From contig JAYFQE010000016.1 in NCBI GenBank assembly GCA_034927345.1, positions 54,898 to 118,897 on the forward strand: DNA of 64,000 bases, given 5' to 3'. This DNA is from JAYFQE01 sp034927345. Lineage in GTDB: Bacteria > Bacillota > Clostridia > Saccharofermentanales > UBA5734. A program made the translations under genes and the position numbers. How positions within the stretch are numbered: position 1 is the stretch's first letter; each line of letters opens with the position of its first letter. A model generated the notes under the pieces. The model ran no database searches. It was not told where the DNA came from and saw only the letters and a list, made by a program, of their open reading frames with translations. This document shows, piece by piece, positions 18,530 to 26,818 of this stretch.

Positions 18530-18559
18530 TTGTGTAAATAATATCATAAATGCTATAAT
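18530..18559 (+). promoter_or_regulatory. Promoter of the redox-sensing cluster
   Basis: TTGTGT (18530-18535), an 18-base spacer and a perfect TATAAT (18554-18559), 72 bases before the first DRTGG gene. Confidence 0.6.
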
Positions 18560-18631
18560 GATACAAGTATGTTGTAAAGAATCTCGTGAATTTATTGCAT
18601 ATGAACAAATTGTACGATGAGGAGTATGCCT

Positions 18632-18982
18632 ATGAAATTGAGTGACTGTGTCCGAATATTAAATGCGCGGGTCGAGGTAATGGCCGCGGATATGGATATG
18701 GATATACAAGTGGCGTGTGGCGCCGACTTGATGAGCGATGTCATGGCTTTTGCCTGTACCAGCAATGAAATGATGCTGACCGGTCTGGTTAATCCCCAAA
18801 CGATCCGGACAGCGGAGATGATGGATGTCAAGGTTGTTGTTTTTGTCCGCGGTAAGCAGCCCGGAGAACAGATGCTCGATCTGGCCCGGGAAAAGAATAT
18901 TTGTATTCTATCGACACCATTTACGATGTTTACAGCTTGCGGACTCCTGTATCAGTCGGGTGTCAAAGGGAAGGGGGGCTGA
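18632..18982 (+). CDS. DRTGG domain protein
   Basis: 116 residues. Matches the DRTGG domain: MKLSDCVRIL at the start, then ADLMSDVMAFACTSNEMMLTGL and VVFVRGKQP in the middle. DRTGG domains are found in pairs with CBS domains or alone beside hydrogenase genes; their ligand is unknown. The start follows GAGGAG. First of seven closely spaced genes. The next gene begins three bases after its stop and in the same frame. A second DRTGG-like protein is five reading frames further on, at 20789. Confidence 0.85.
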   Translation: MKLSDCVRILNARVEVMAADMDMDIQVACGADLMSDVMAFACTSNEMMLTGLVNPQTIRTAEMMDVKVVVFVRGKQPGEQMLDLAREKNICILSTPFTMFTACGLLYQSGVKGKGG

Positions 18983-18985
18983 CTT

Positions 18986-19408
18986 CTGGAGCCTGTCAAG
19001 CTGTCATTCCTCATTCGCGGATCCGATTTCATCAATGCAGGCGAAGCCTCAAGCGGCACCAAGAAAGCCCTGACCCGCCTTGGCGTCAGTCCTTCCGTTG
19101 TTAAGAGAGCCGCGATCGCCATGTATGAAGCCGAACTGAACGCCGTCATTCATGCCGGCGGCGGTATCGCCGATGTCGAAATTTATCCCGATCATGTCTT
19201 AATCCAGATTACCGATCATGGTCCCGGCATCCCGGATGTTGATCTGGCAATGCAGGAGGGCTGGTCGACGGCGCCGGATATTGCCCGTGAAATGGGTTTC
19301 GGAGCCGGTATGGGTCTCCCTAATATCAAGAAAAATTCCGATGATATGAAAATAGAAACACAAATTGGCCGGGGAACGACGGTTACAATTATTATCAACT
19401 TTACCTGA
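18986..19408 (+). CDS. RsbW-like serine kinase / anti-sigma-type ATPase, CTG start
   Basis: 140 residues if started at CTG 18986. The GHKL ATPase pattern is clear: N box AIAMYEAELNAVIHA, then DHGPGIPDVDLAMQEGWS and GFGAGMGLPNIKK. Family members start about 45 residues before the first ATG (19121) with a conserved strand. That strand is encoded here (KLSFLIRGSDFINAGEASS), but the only start codon in frame after the previous stop is CTG, with GGGGGG just upstream. A start at 19121 would delete part of the fold. It probably phosphorylates or binds a partner protein in redox or hydrogenase control. Confidence 0.82.
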   Translation: MEPVKLSFLIRGSDFINAGEASSGTKKALTRLGVSPSVVKRAAIAMYEAELNAVIHAGGGIADVEIYPDHVLIQITDHGPGIPDVDLAMQEGWSTAPDIAREMGFGAGMGLPNIKKNSDDMKIETQIGRGTTVTIIINFT

Positions 19409-19434
19409 TCGATTTTGACGGCCGGAGGTTCATC

Positions 19435-20805
19435 ATGCCCAAACTACATTCTGTTAAGCTCAACCGCGATTTATGTGTCGGCTGCACAAACTGCATCAAG
19501 AAATGTCCGACAGAAGCCATTCGTGTTCGGAACGGCAAAGCACAGATATCGGAAAGCCGCTGCCTCGATTGCGGCGAGTGCATCCGGGCCTGTCCGCATC
19601 ATGCGAAAAGCGCCAGTATGGATCCTTTCAGCCGGCTGCAGGATTATCCTTATGCCATTGCCCTGGCCGCGCCTTCTTTGTATGCCCAGTTCGGGACGCC
19701 GGCGACCCGGGTCATGGTTCTGGCTGCTTTACGTAATATCGGATTCCAGGATGTTTATGAAGTGGCGATCGGCGCCGAAATCATCACACGGAAGACGGCC
19801 ATTTATTTGGAGGAAGCGCGCCGCAATAAAATCAGACCGTTGATTTCCTCGGCCTGCCCGGCTGTCGTCCGTCTGATTCAGATGAAATATCCCGGCCTGA
19901 TCGACAATCTTGTTCCTTTCGACTCGCCAATGGAAGTCACAGCCCGGCTGGCCAGGCAGGAAACTATGGCGAAAACCGGTTTGAAAGCCGAGGAAATCGG
20001 TATCTTTTTCATCAGTCCCTGCCCGGCAAAAAGATCGGCGGTCGTTAATCCGATTGGCCGTTCCGGCAGTGATGTCAACGGCGTTATCGCCATATCCGAC
20101 GCTTATCCGCAGATTCTGGCCAAACTGGAAAAGCTGGATCCTGCCGCGCTGAAGGATTTTGAAGAACGCGTGCTGGCCGGTTCGGCCGGCATCCGCTGGG
20201 CTTATGCCGGCGGCGAGGCGATTGCCCTGAACACCAGCCGCTATCTGGCCGTTGACGGTATTCATAATGTCATAGCCATTCTGGAAGAAATAGAAAATGA
20301 GCGGCTGCGGGATATCGACTTTATCGAAGCCAACTCCTGTACCGGCGGCTGTATCGGCGGACCTTTGACCGTTGCCAACCGCTTTTCCGCCAAATCACGC
20401 CAGCGCGGCTATATCGCGGCTGCCGGGCCGTCCGCCGCCATCAGCACCGTCAGCACGGCGCCAAAAACGTTGCCGGTCGAACCTTGGCCGGAGCCGCTGC
20501 TGCCAAACAACGCGCTTAAGCTGGATCAGAACATCATGGTGGCGCTGCAGAAATATGAACAGATGAAGAAGATTGCCGTCAATCTGCCGGGTCTGGACTG
20601 CGGAGCCTGCGGCGCTCCGGATTGTGAAGCTCTGGCTGAAGATATTGTGCGCGGCGAAGCGACGGAAACCGACTGCATTTTCAAGCTCAAGGAACGCATT
20701 CGCAGCGTAGCTGCCCAGATGAGCGAGCTGGAAGAAGAAATGACGCGGCATGTTAAAAAAGGTGAAACTGAAGGAGAACAAGACAATCATGATCACGGTA
20801 CCTGA
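19435..20805 (+). CDS. [FeFe]-hydrogenase-like Fe-S protein (sensory type)
   Basis: 456 residues. Two [4Fe-4S] ferredoxin motifs open the protein (CVGCTNCIKKCP and CLDCGECIRACP). The hydrogenase C-terminal domain follows with its three cysteine motifs in altered form: SACPA near 138 (catalytic enzymes have TSCCP), SPCPAK near 193 and SCTGGCIGG near 300. The four cysteines that hold the H-cluster cubane seem kept, but the surroundings differ. A further Fe-S domain (CGACGAPDC near 387) closes it. Probably a redox or H2 sensor, not a catalytic hydrogenase. Confidence 0.88.
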   Translation: MPKLHSVKLNRDLCVGCTNCIKKCPTEAIRVRNGKAQISESRCLDCGECIRACPHHAKSASMDPFSRLQDYPYAIALAAPSLYAQFGTPATRVMVLAALRNIGFQDVYEVAIGAEIITRKTAIYLEEARRNKIRPLISSACPAVVRLIQMKYPGLIDNLVPFDSPMEVTARLARQETMAKTGLKAEEIGIFFISPCPAKRSAVVNPIGRSGSDVNGVIAISDAYPQILAKLEKLDPAALKDFEERVLAGSAGIRWAYAGGEAIALNTSRYLAVDGIHNVIAILEEIENERLRDIDFIEANSCTGGCIGGPLTVANRFSAKSRQRGYIAAAGPSAAISTVSTAPKTLPVEPWPEPLLPNNALKLDQNIMVALQKYEQMKKIAVNLPGLDCGACGAPDCEALAEDIVRGEATETDCIFKLKERIRSVAAQMSELEEEMTRHVKKGETEGEQDNHDHGT

Positions 20806-21133
20806 TTTGCTGAACCATTATCCCTGCCGGCTTTTGGCCGGCGTTCCGGACAAAGAGCGGGCCGTTTCCGGCGGTTATGCCTGCGATATGCTCAGCTGGG
20901 TCATGTCGCGCCTGGAAACCGGTGATGTCTGGCTGACCATTCTGAACAGCATCAACGTTATTGCGGTTGCCTCTCTGGCTGACTGTGCCTGCGTTTTGTT
21001 GACAGAAGGTGTTGTCATGGAACAGGAAATCCTGGACAAAGCCGTTGAAAAGAACCTGGTGATCCTGGGGACGGATTTGCCGACTTATGAAGCTGCCGTG
21101 GCCTTGAATCAAGTTTTGCAGACTGGTTTATGA
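20789..21133 (+). CDS. DRTGG-like domain protein
   Basis: 114 residues. Resembles the protein at 18632 in length and fold pattern: MITVPDLLN start, then GGYACDMLSWVMSRL, a central strand region and VILGTDLPTYEAAVAL at the end. The start at 20789 lies inside the 3' end of the preceding gene, with GAAGGAG 11 bases upstream. It ends in an ATGA overlap with the PHP gene. Function unknown beyond its constant association with hydrogenase regulatory clusters. Confidence 0.82.
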   Translation: MITVPDLLNHYPCRLLAGVPDKERAVSGGYACDMLSWVMSRLETGDVWLTILNSINVIAVASLADCACVLLTEGVVMEQEILDKAVEKNLVILGTDLPTYEAAVALNQVLQTGL

Positions 21134-21858
21134 TTGTCCGCTGTGATTTACATATTCATTCGGATCTTTCCCCTTGCGCCGAACCGGACATGACGCCCGG
21201 CAATATTGTCGGTATGGCGATGGTCAAGGGCTTGCAGGTTATTGCCGTAACCGATCATCAGAGCTGCGGTAATTGCCGGCCGGCGATGGCTCTTTCCGAG
21301 GCTATAGGCGGACCGCTGGTGATTCCCGGTCTGGAAATCGAATCGGCTGAAGAAATTCATTTGCTCTGTCTTTTTCCGGATCTCGACGCCGCTTGCCAAA
21401 TAGAGAAACTGATACGCGGATCGATGCCGAAACGGGCCAACCGGCCGGATATTTTTGGCGAACAGCATTACTATGACGAACAGGATAACTGCATTGGCAT
21501 CGAGGAGCAGCTCTTGCTGCTGCCCAGTTCCCTGAGCTGCGATGAGATCGCTCAAAAAGTTGTCGCCTGTTCCGGCGTATGCCTGCCGGCTCATGTCGAC
21601 CGGGAAGCCAACAGCATGCTCTTGATACTCGGTTCGATTCCGGCCGATTTTCCAACCGGCTGGCTGGAATTGTCCGCCCGGGCCGACGAGCCGGCGCTGT
21701 TGCGTCTTCATCCGGAAATGGCCGGATATAAGCGGCTGCGTAATTCTGACGCGCATCGTCTGCCTGATCTGGCCGAACCGGGTTTCCCGCTTGAAATACC
21801 GGAATTTTCGCCTGACCAGGAAGGCAGATTAAAAGTAATTCAGGCATTGCGGCGTTAA
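21130..21858 (+). CDS. PHP domain phosphoesterase-like protein
   Basis: 242 residues. PHP metal motifs are clear: CDLHIHSDLSPCAEPD at the start, AVTDHQSC near 40, PGLEIESAEEIHLL near 65, PAHVDREAN near 155 and NSDAHRL near 205. The family hydrolyses phosphate esters with a trinuclear metal site; the substrate is unknown. It is translationally coupled to the DRTGG-like gene (ATGA). Confidence 0.88.
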   Translation: MIVRCDLHIHSDLSPCAEPDMTPGNIVGMAMVKGLQVIAVTDHQSCGNCRPAMALSEAIGGPLVIPGLEIESAEEIHLLCLFPDLDAACQIEKLIRGSMPKRANRPDIFGEQHYYDEQDNCIGIEEQLLLLPSSLSCDEIAQKVVACSGVCLPAHVDREANSMLLILGSIPADFPTGWLELSARADEPALLRLHPEMAGYKRLRNSDAHRLPDLAEPGFPLEIPEFSPDQEGRLKVIQALRR

Positions 21859-21876
21859 ATGAAACAGTGCTATAAT
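21847..21876 (+). promoter_or_regulatory. Possible internal promoter
   Basis: TTGCGG, an 18-base spacer and TATAAT at 21871-21876, just after the PHP gene and 33 bases before the next start. It could add transcription of the last two genes of the cluster. Confidence 0.4.
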
Positions 21877-21908
21877 AGCGGGAGCGAGTTGGAAATGGCG
21901 GTAGGCTC

Positions 21909-22481
21909 ATGCGGGAATTGTCCTTACATTTGATGGATATCATACAGAATTCCGTGAAAGCCGGAGCACATCGAATAGAAGTTGTTTTGGAAGCGGATCC
22001 GGTCCGGGACCGGATCTTCATACGCATCAGTGATAATGGCTGCGGTATGAGTCCGGAATTGCTGCAGCGGGTGACCGATCCTTTTTTTACAACACGCAAG
22101 ACACGGTCGGTTGGTTTGGGAATTCCGCTGTTTAAAGAACAGTGTGAAATAACCGGCGGATATCTTGAATTGCATTCCGAGGTCGGCAAGGGGACGACTG
22201 TCGAAGCTGTTTTGGGATTATCGAGCATAGACCGCCTGCCGCTTGGCAATGTCAGCGAAACCATCACCACCTTGATTCAGTCCGACCCATCCATTGATTA
22301 CGATTTGGTTCTCGTGGCTCCCGGGCGGCGTTTTGAACTTGATCTGGCGGAAATAAGAAAGCAGATGGATGATGTGCCCCTGAACGAACCGTCTGTTTTA
22401 ACTTGGTTAGGCCAATATATTGCTGAACAGCAAGAGTATATTTTCGGAGGTGTCCTACATGAAATCATTAGCAGAGCTTGA
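21909..22481 (+). CDS. Histidine-kinase-like ATPase domain protein
   Basis: 190 residues. GHKL ATPase with N box LHLMDIIQNSVKAGA, G1 box ISDNGCGMSPE, FFTTRKTRSVGLGIPLFK and GTTVEAVLGL. It has no dimerisation or receiver domain. The 80-residue C-terminal extension is not one I recognise. This stand-alone ATPase is a standard member of clusters before the [2Fe-2S] and NADH subunits of bifurcating hydrogenases. Its partner is probably the 18986 ATPase or the Fe-S protein; that is inference. Confidence 0.85.
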   Translation: MRELSLHLMDIIQNSVKAGAHRIEVVLEADPVRDRIFIRISDNGCGMSPELLQRVTDPFFTTRKTRSVGLGIPLFKEQCEITGGYLELHSEVGKGTTVEAVLGLSSIDRLPLGNVSETITTLIQSDPSIDYDLVLVAPGRRFELDLAEIRKQMDDVPLNEPSVLTWLGQYIAEQQEYIFGGVLHEIISRA

Positions 22482-22836
22482 TGCCATTCGACAGAAGGCC
22501 AAAGCAGACCTGTCGGCGCGCAGCGAAGGCGGCCGCAAGGTTGTTGTCGGCATGGCCACCTGTGGTATTGCCGCAGGCGCCCGACCAGTCATGAATGCCC
22601 TGGTCGAAGAATTACGCGTCCGCAGCGTGCACGATGTTTCGGTTACCATGACCGGCTGCATCGGCGTTTGCCGTCTCGAACCGATCGTTGAAGTGATCGA
22701 GGAGAATGGCGAAAAAACAACTTATGTCAAAATGGACGCGGCCAAAGCGCGCCGGGTTGTTGCCGAGCATCTGATTAACGGCCGCATCTGCAACGATCTG
22801 ACGATCGGTGCTGTTGAACCTTCTAATCCGTCCTGA
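22459..22836 (+). CDS. [2Fe-2S] thioredoxin-like protein (NuoE/HydC-related, short)
   Basis: 125 residues. Thioredoxin-like ferredoxin with cysteines in MATCGIAAGA near 25 and TGCIGVC near 60, the pattern of the short NuoE-like proteins in hydrogenase loci. Only three conserved cysteines are evident. The start at 22459 uses GGAGGTG, seven bases upstream, and overlaps the ATPase gene by 23 bases. It is the last gene of the cluster: a terminator follows, where other genomes carry the NuoF-like and catalytic hydrogenase subunits. Confidence 0.87.
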   Translation: MKSLAELDAIRQKAKADLSARSEGGRKVVVGMATCGIAAGARPVMNALVEELRVRSVHDVSVTMTGCIGVCRLEPIVEVIEENGEKTTYVKMDAAKARRVVAEHLINGRICNDLTIGAVEPSNPS

Positions 22837-22863
22837 TTGCCGGATTACAACCGGTTCGGCTGT

Positions 22864-22897
22864 AAAACAGATTCCGGATTCGCGCGGAGTCTGTTTT
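22864..22897 (+). terminator. Intrinsic terminator after the redox-sensing cluster
   Basis: AAAACAGATTCCG pairs with CGGAGTCTGTTTT with one G-T pair; the stem ends in TTTT. A second short palindrome, ATCGGTC-N3-GACCGAT, lies at 22981-22997 before the next gene and may be an operator. Confidence 0.75.
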
Positions 22898-23024
22898 GCG
22901 GCCGCCAGAACCGTTGCATAGCTTATTGAAACTTTGCGAATGGGTCGCTGTTCGTGGAGTTTCATTTTTTTAGGCGATATATCGGTCGGCGACCGATGAT
23001 TAGACGTATGACGAGGATAAAGCC

Positions 23025-23786
23025 GTGAACTTTAGAATCATCCTGGAAGCTATGAAATTCTATAAGATACGCCGTGAGAGGGTCATACAGATCTGGTTTA
23101 TTCTGCTCTACGCAATAAATCTCCTGGTGTTCGTTCTGCCTATCGGTGATCGTGATTTCAGCCGATTATTCGATGCTTTTACGACCTTGACATCCGGCGA
23201 CCTCAATGTGCAGCCGGCCTGGGAATTACTTACTCCCGGGAATTGGCTGCTGATCGGATTATCGTTCCTGGTGAGTCTGATAACCTTGTTCTTCAGTTAT
23301 TTATACGCTGTTTATTTCATTGGCGAACAGGATGATATGACACCCGGACAGGCTGTCGTCCGCTGCCTGCGCAAAATTCCCGCTATGCTGGCTGTTTGCG
23401 TCGTTTTGCTGCTGCCGGCGTTGATGTCTGCTTGTTTTGCGTTTATCCCACTGATCATCTTTCTGTTCATGATGTATTTTTTACCGCTTGATCTGGCCCT
23501 GGAAAACCGGCCGCTGCTGGAATCTATCCGTTACAGTTATGAAATGACCCGGCATAAAAAGTTGATTATTCTGGTTGAAGTAGCCCTGTTGTCTCTGGCC
23601 GTAACCATACCGCAAAATATCATTTTGAACCTGATATCCGGTTATGATATTCTATACTATGCGCTGGCGAGTTTTTTTGTCGTCATCCGCGCTTTCATGC
23701 AAGGTCGCATGATGGGAATTTTATATCTTTTTCTTGTAAAAAAAGTACCAGATGTGATACCATCTAAACCAAATGAGCAGATGTAA
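23025..23786 (+). CDS. Multi-pass membrane protein (DUF975-like)
   Basis: 253 residues with about six hydrophobic segments (near 23-41, 78-105, 117-160 and three more after 180). The pattern of paired helices and the segment LENRPLLESIRYSYEMTRHKK resemble DUF975-type membrane proteins; I am not certain of the family. It starts with GTG at 23025 after a GAGG site. Function unknown. It is followed at 52 bases by the malic enzyme, but nothing suggests a shared role. Confidence 0.7.
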   Translation: MNFRIILEAMKFYKIRRERVIQIWFILLYAINLLVFVLPIGDRDFSRLFDAFTTLTSGDLNVQPAWELLTPGNWLLIGLSFLVSLITLFFSYLYAVYFIGEQDDMTPGQAVVRCLRKIPAMLAVCVVLLLPALMSACFAFIPLIIFLFMMYFLPLDLALENRPLLESIRYSYEMTRHKKLIILVEVALLSLAVTIPQNIILNLISGYDILYYALASFFVVIRAFMQGRMMGILYLFLVKKVPDVIPSKPNEQM

Positions 23787-23838
23787 ACAGAGCGGATGAA
23801 AACTCATCAGGGCGCTCTGATTCTGAAGGAGGAAAAAC

Positions 23839-25014
23839 ATGGCTGATAAAAGAGAAATAGCATTGCAAAAACATGTGGAATGGAAGGGGAAAATCGAGGT
23901 TGTTTCCCGCGCGCCGGTTGCCACACGCGAGGATCTATCGATTGCCTACACGCCGGGCGTTGCCGAACCATGCCTGGAAATTTCGAAAAACGTCGATTTG
24001 TCTTATGTTTATACCCGACGCTGGAATATGGTGGCCGTTGTAACGGACGGCACTGCTGTTCTGGGCTTGGGCGACATTGGTCCTGAAGCCGGCATGCCGG
24101 TTATGGAAGGCAAGTGCGTTCTCTTCAAATCCTTTGGCGGTGTTGACGCTTTCCCGCTCTGCATCCGGTCCAAAGAAGTCGACGATATCGTCAATACCGT
24201 CCGCTTGCTGGCCGGCAGCTTCGGCGGCATAAACCTGGAAGACATCTCGGCGCCCCGCTGTTTCGAAATCGAGCGCAAGTTGAAAGCTTGCTGCGATATC
24301 CCGATATTCCATGACGACCAGCATGGAACGGCGGTTGTGACCTTGGCCGGTTTGATCAATGGTTTAAGGATCGTCCATAAGGAATTAAAAGATGTCAGCA
24401 TTGTTGTCAACGGCGCCGGCGCGGCTGCGACCGCCATTGTTAAACTGCTGATGGTCTGCGGTTTGTCGGACGTTGTTCTCTGTGACCGGAGCGGCGCCAT
24501 ATATGAAGGCCGTCCCGGCTTGAACGCCGCGAAAACCGAATTGGCAGCCTTGACCAACCGGAAGATGAAAAAAGGTTCGTTATCCGACGTTATCGCCGGC
24601 GCCGATGTGTTTATCGGTGTTTCCGCGCCGAATTCGGTTACGGAAGCGATGGTCAGAACGATGGCCCCGAACCCGATTATCTTTGCCTGCGCCAACCCGA
24701 CGCCGGAAATCATGCCTGATCAGGCCAAAGCCGGCGGAGCAGCCGTCATCGCGACAGGCCGGTCGGATTTCCCGAACCAGGTTAATAATGTCCTGGCCTT
24801 TCCGGGCATTTTCCGCGGCGCGCTGGATGTGCGCGCCAGCGATATCAATGACCAGATGAAGTTGGCTGCGGCATATGCTATAGCCGATTTGATAACGGCG
24901 GATGAACTGAATCCCGAGTATGTCATTCCGTCGCCTTTTGACGATCGGGTCGGCAAGGCCGTCGCCGCCGCCGTAGCAAAAGCAGCAAGAGATTCAGGCG
25001 TAGCCCGCATCTGA
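23839..25014 (+). CDS. Malic enzyme (malate dehydrogenase, decarboxylating)
   Basis: 391 residues, the short bacterial form. Converts malate to pyruvate and CO2 with NAD(P)+. Visible: AYTPGVAEPC near 34, the catalytic region TDGTAVLGLGDIGPEAGMPVMEGK, the metal site FHDDQHGTA and Rossmann loop VNGAGAAATA near 190. Strong ribosome site (AGGAGG). Monocistronic, with a terminator after it. Coenzyme preference cannot be read with confidence. Confidence 0.94.
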   Translation: MADKREIALQKHVEWKGKIEVVSRAPVATREDLSIAYTPGVAEPCLEISKNVDLSYVYTRRWNMVAVVTDGTAVLGLGDIGPEAGMPVMEGKCVLFKSFGGVDAFPLCIRSKEVDDIVNTVRLLAGSFGGINLEDISAPRCFEIERKLKACCDIPIFHDDQHGTAVVTLAGLINGLRIVHKELKDVSIVVNGAGAAATAIVKLLMVCGLSDVVLCDRSGAIYEGRPGLNAAKTELAALTNRKMKKGSLSDVIAGADVFIGVSAPNSVTEAMVRTMAPNPIIFACANPTPEIMPDQAKAGGAAVIATGRSDFPNQVNNVLAFPGIFRGALDVRASDINDQMKLAAAYAIADLITADELNPEYVIPSPFDDRVGKAVAAAVAKAARDSGVARI

Positions 25015-25033
25015 ATGGCTTTTTGTTGAACGA

Positions 25034-25070
25034 CTGAAAACCAGGCTGATGCGCTCAGTCTGGTTTTCAG
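25034..25070 (+). terminator. Hairpin terminator after the malic enzyme gene
   Basis: CTGAAAACCAG pairs perfectly with CTGGTTTTCAG, and an inner GCTGA/TCAGT pair extends the stem. There is no long T run after it. Confidence 0.6.
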
Positions 25071-25148
25071 CACATTAAGGCCAGATACTTATTCATATTG
25101 ACAGTGATGAAACCCGCCTATGGCAGGATCAACCAGGAGAGGTAAAAA

Positions 25149-25640
25149 ATGATGGGTAAGAATGAAGAAATTCTCAGTTTGCTGGAGCGTAATGCACGTC
25201 TGTCGGCGGCGGATATTGCCGTCATGCTTGGTTTGCCGGCCGGCGAAGTGGAAAAGGTCATCGATGATCTGGAGCAAAACAAGGTCATTCTCGGTTACGG
25301 AGCTTTGATCAATTGGGAGAAAACAGCCGCCGCTCCGGTTACCGCATTGATAGAAGTACGGGTCACACCGCAGCGCGACCAGGGCTTTGACCGCATTGCC
25401 CAGCGGATTTACCGGTATCCGCAGGTTCAGTCCTGCTATCTGATGTCCGGCGGATTTGATCTGATGGTTATTATCGAAGACGCAACCTTAAAAGAAGTGG
25501 CGATGTTTGTTTCCGAGAAAATAGCTCCTTTGGATTCAGTTGTTTCAACCAGCACTCATTTTATCTTGAAAAAATATAAAATGAACGGAATCGAATTTGC
25601 TGTCAGAGATGAGGATCACCGGGAGGCGGTGGTTTTATGA
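25149..25640 (+). CDS. Lrp/AsnC family transcriptional regulator
   Basis: 163 residues. An N-terminal winged helix-turn-helix (LSAADIAVMLGLPAGEVEKVIDDL near 18-41) is followed by the RAM ligand-binding domain (VTALIEVRVTP near 63). Lrp-type proteins sense amino acids. It overlaps the aminotransferase start by four bases, so it probably controls that gene in response to the enzyme's substrate. Two ATG codons in a row (25149, 25152) are both possible starts. Confidence 0.92.
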   Translation: MMGKNEEILSLLERNARLSAADIAVMLGLPAGEVEKVIDDLEQNKVILGYGALINWEKTAAAPVTALIEVRVTPQRDQGFDRIAQRIYRYPQVQSCYLMSGGFDLMVIIEDATLKEVAMFVSEKIAPLDSVVSTSTHFILKKYKMNGIEFAVRDEDHREAVVL

Positions 25641-26818
25641 ATCTGGAACGCTTTCTGTCCGAATCAGCCAAAGCGATTCCGCCTTCCGCAATTCGCAGAT
25701 TTTTCGACCTGGCCAATGAAATGAAGGGGCAGGTTATTTCACTATCCATTGGTGAACCGGATTTTGTCACACCCTGGAGTATCCGGGAAGCTGGTATCTA
25801 TTCCTTGGAACAGGGCAACACGCACTATTCGCCCAATCCCGGTTTCCTTGAACTGCGGGATGCCATCAGCCGCTATATGCTGGAACGTTTTTCGCTCTCC
25901 TATCAACCGCGGACCGATGTTGTCGTAACAGTCGGCGGCAGCGAGGCTATCGATCTTTGCATCCGGGCCGTGATCAATCCGGGCGACGAGGTGATCATTC
26001 CGGAGCCTTCCTTTGTGGCTTACAAAGCGTGCGTCAATCTGGTGGGCGGCGTGCCGGTTCCGGTAGCCTGCCGGATGGAGAACCAGTTCAAATTGACGCC
26101 GGAACAGCTGGAAGCAGCCATTACGCCGAAAACCAAACTGGTTATTCTGGCTTATCCGAACAATCCGACCGGCGCTGTGCTGAACCGCAGCGAAGTCGAA
26201 GCTCTGGCTGCCGTCTTAAAAGACAAGCCGATTCTGGTTATGTCCGATGAACTATATGCTGAATTGACCTATCCGCCGTCGCAGCATTTTTCAATCGCCG
26301 CCCTCGAAGACATGAAAGAACGGACTATCGTCATCGGCGGTTTTTCCAAGGCTTTCGCCATGACCGGCTGGCGAATCGGGTTTGCCTGCGGTCCGGCGGT
26401 TATCCTGAGTACAATGAATAAAATCCATCAATATGCTATTATGTGTTCACCGACAACCGCTCAAGATGCGGCGAAAGAGGCGCTGATCAACAGCAGCCGG
26501 CATATTGTACCGATGCGTGAGGAATATAACCGCCGCCGCCGTTTTGTTGTCCAGGCCTGCCGTGACGCCGGGCTGCCCTGCTTTGAACCGCTGGGCGCCT
26601 TCTATGTTTTTCCGGACATCCGGATATCCGGATTGAAGTCCAATGAATTTTGCGAGACCTTTCTCAAAGAAGAGAAGGTGGCCATTGTCCCGGGCAATGC
26701 CTTCGGCGACAGCGGCGAAGGTTTTGTCCGGATCAGTTATGCGGCCTCTATGGAAAATATCCGGGAGGCCATGCATCGATTAAAGTCCTTTGTGGCAAGG
26801 AGAACAGAGCATGCTTGA
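25637..26818 (+). CDS. Pyridoxal-phosphate aminotransferase, class I/II
   Basis: 393 residues. Fold-type I aminotransferase. SIGEPDF near 38, YPNNPTGAVL near 173 and the PLP lysine in GFSKAFAMTGWRIGF near 237 are all in place. Aspartate/aromatic class by length and motif; the exact substrate is not determined. Coupled to the Lrp regulator upstream. Its last eight bases overlap the start of prfB. Confidence 0.93.
   Translation: MNLERFLSESAKAIPPSAIRRFFDLANEMKGQVISLSIGEPDFVTPWSIREAGIYSLEQGNTHYSPNPGFLELRDAISRYMLERFSLSYQPRTDVVVTVGGSEAIDLCIRAVINPGDEVIIPEPSFVAYKACVNLVGGVPVPVACRMENQFKLTPEQLEAAITPKTKLVILAYPNNPTGAVLNRSEVEALAAVLKDKPILVMSDELYAELTYPPSQHFSIAALEDMKERTIVIGGFSKAFAMTGWRIGFACGPAVILSTMNKIHQYAIMCSPTTAQDAAKEALINSSRHIVPMREEYNRRRRFVVQACRDAGLPCFEPLGAFYVFPDIRISGLKSNEFCETFLKEEKVAIVPGNAFGDSGEGFVRISYAASMENIREAMHRLKSFVARRTEHA

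Noticed and set aside
19435..20805. Catalytic [FeFe] hydrogenase
   Set aside because: The three H-cluster motifs are altered (SACPA, SPCPAK, SCTGGCIGG), and the protein fits the sensory-type relatives better.
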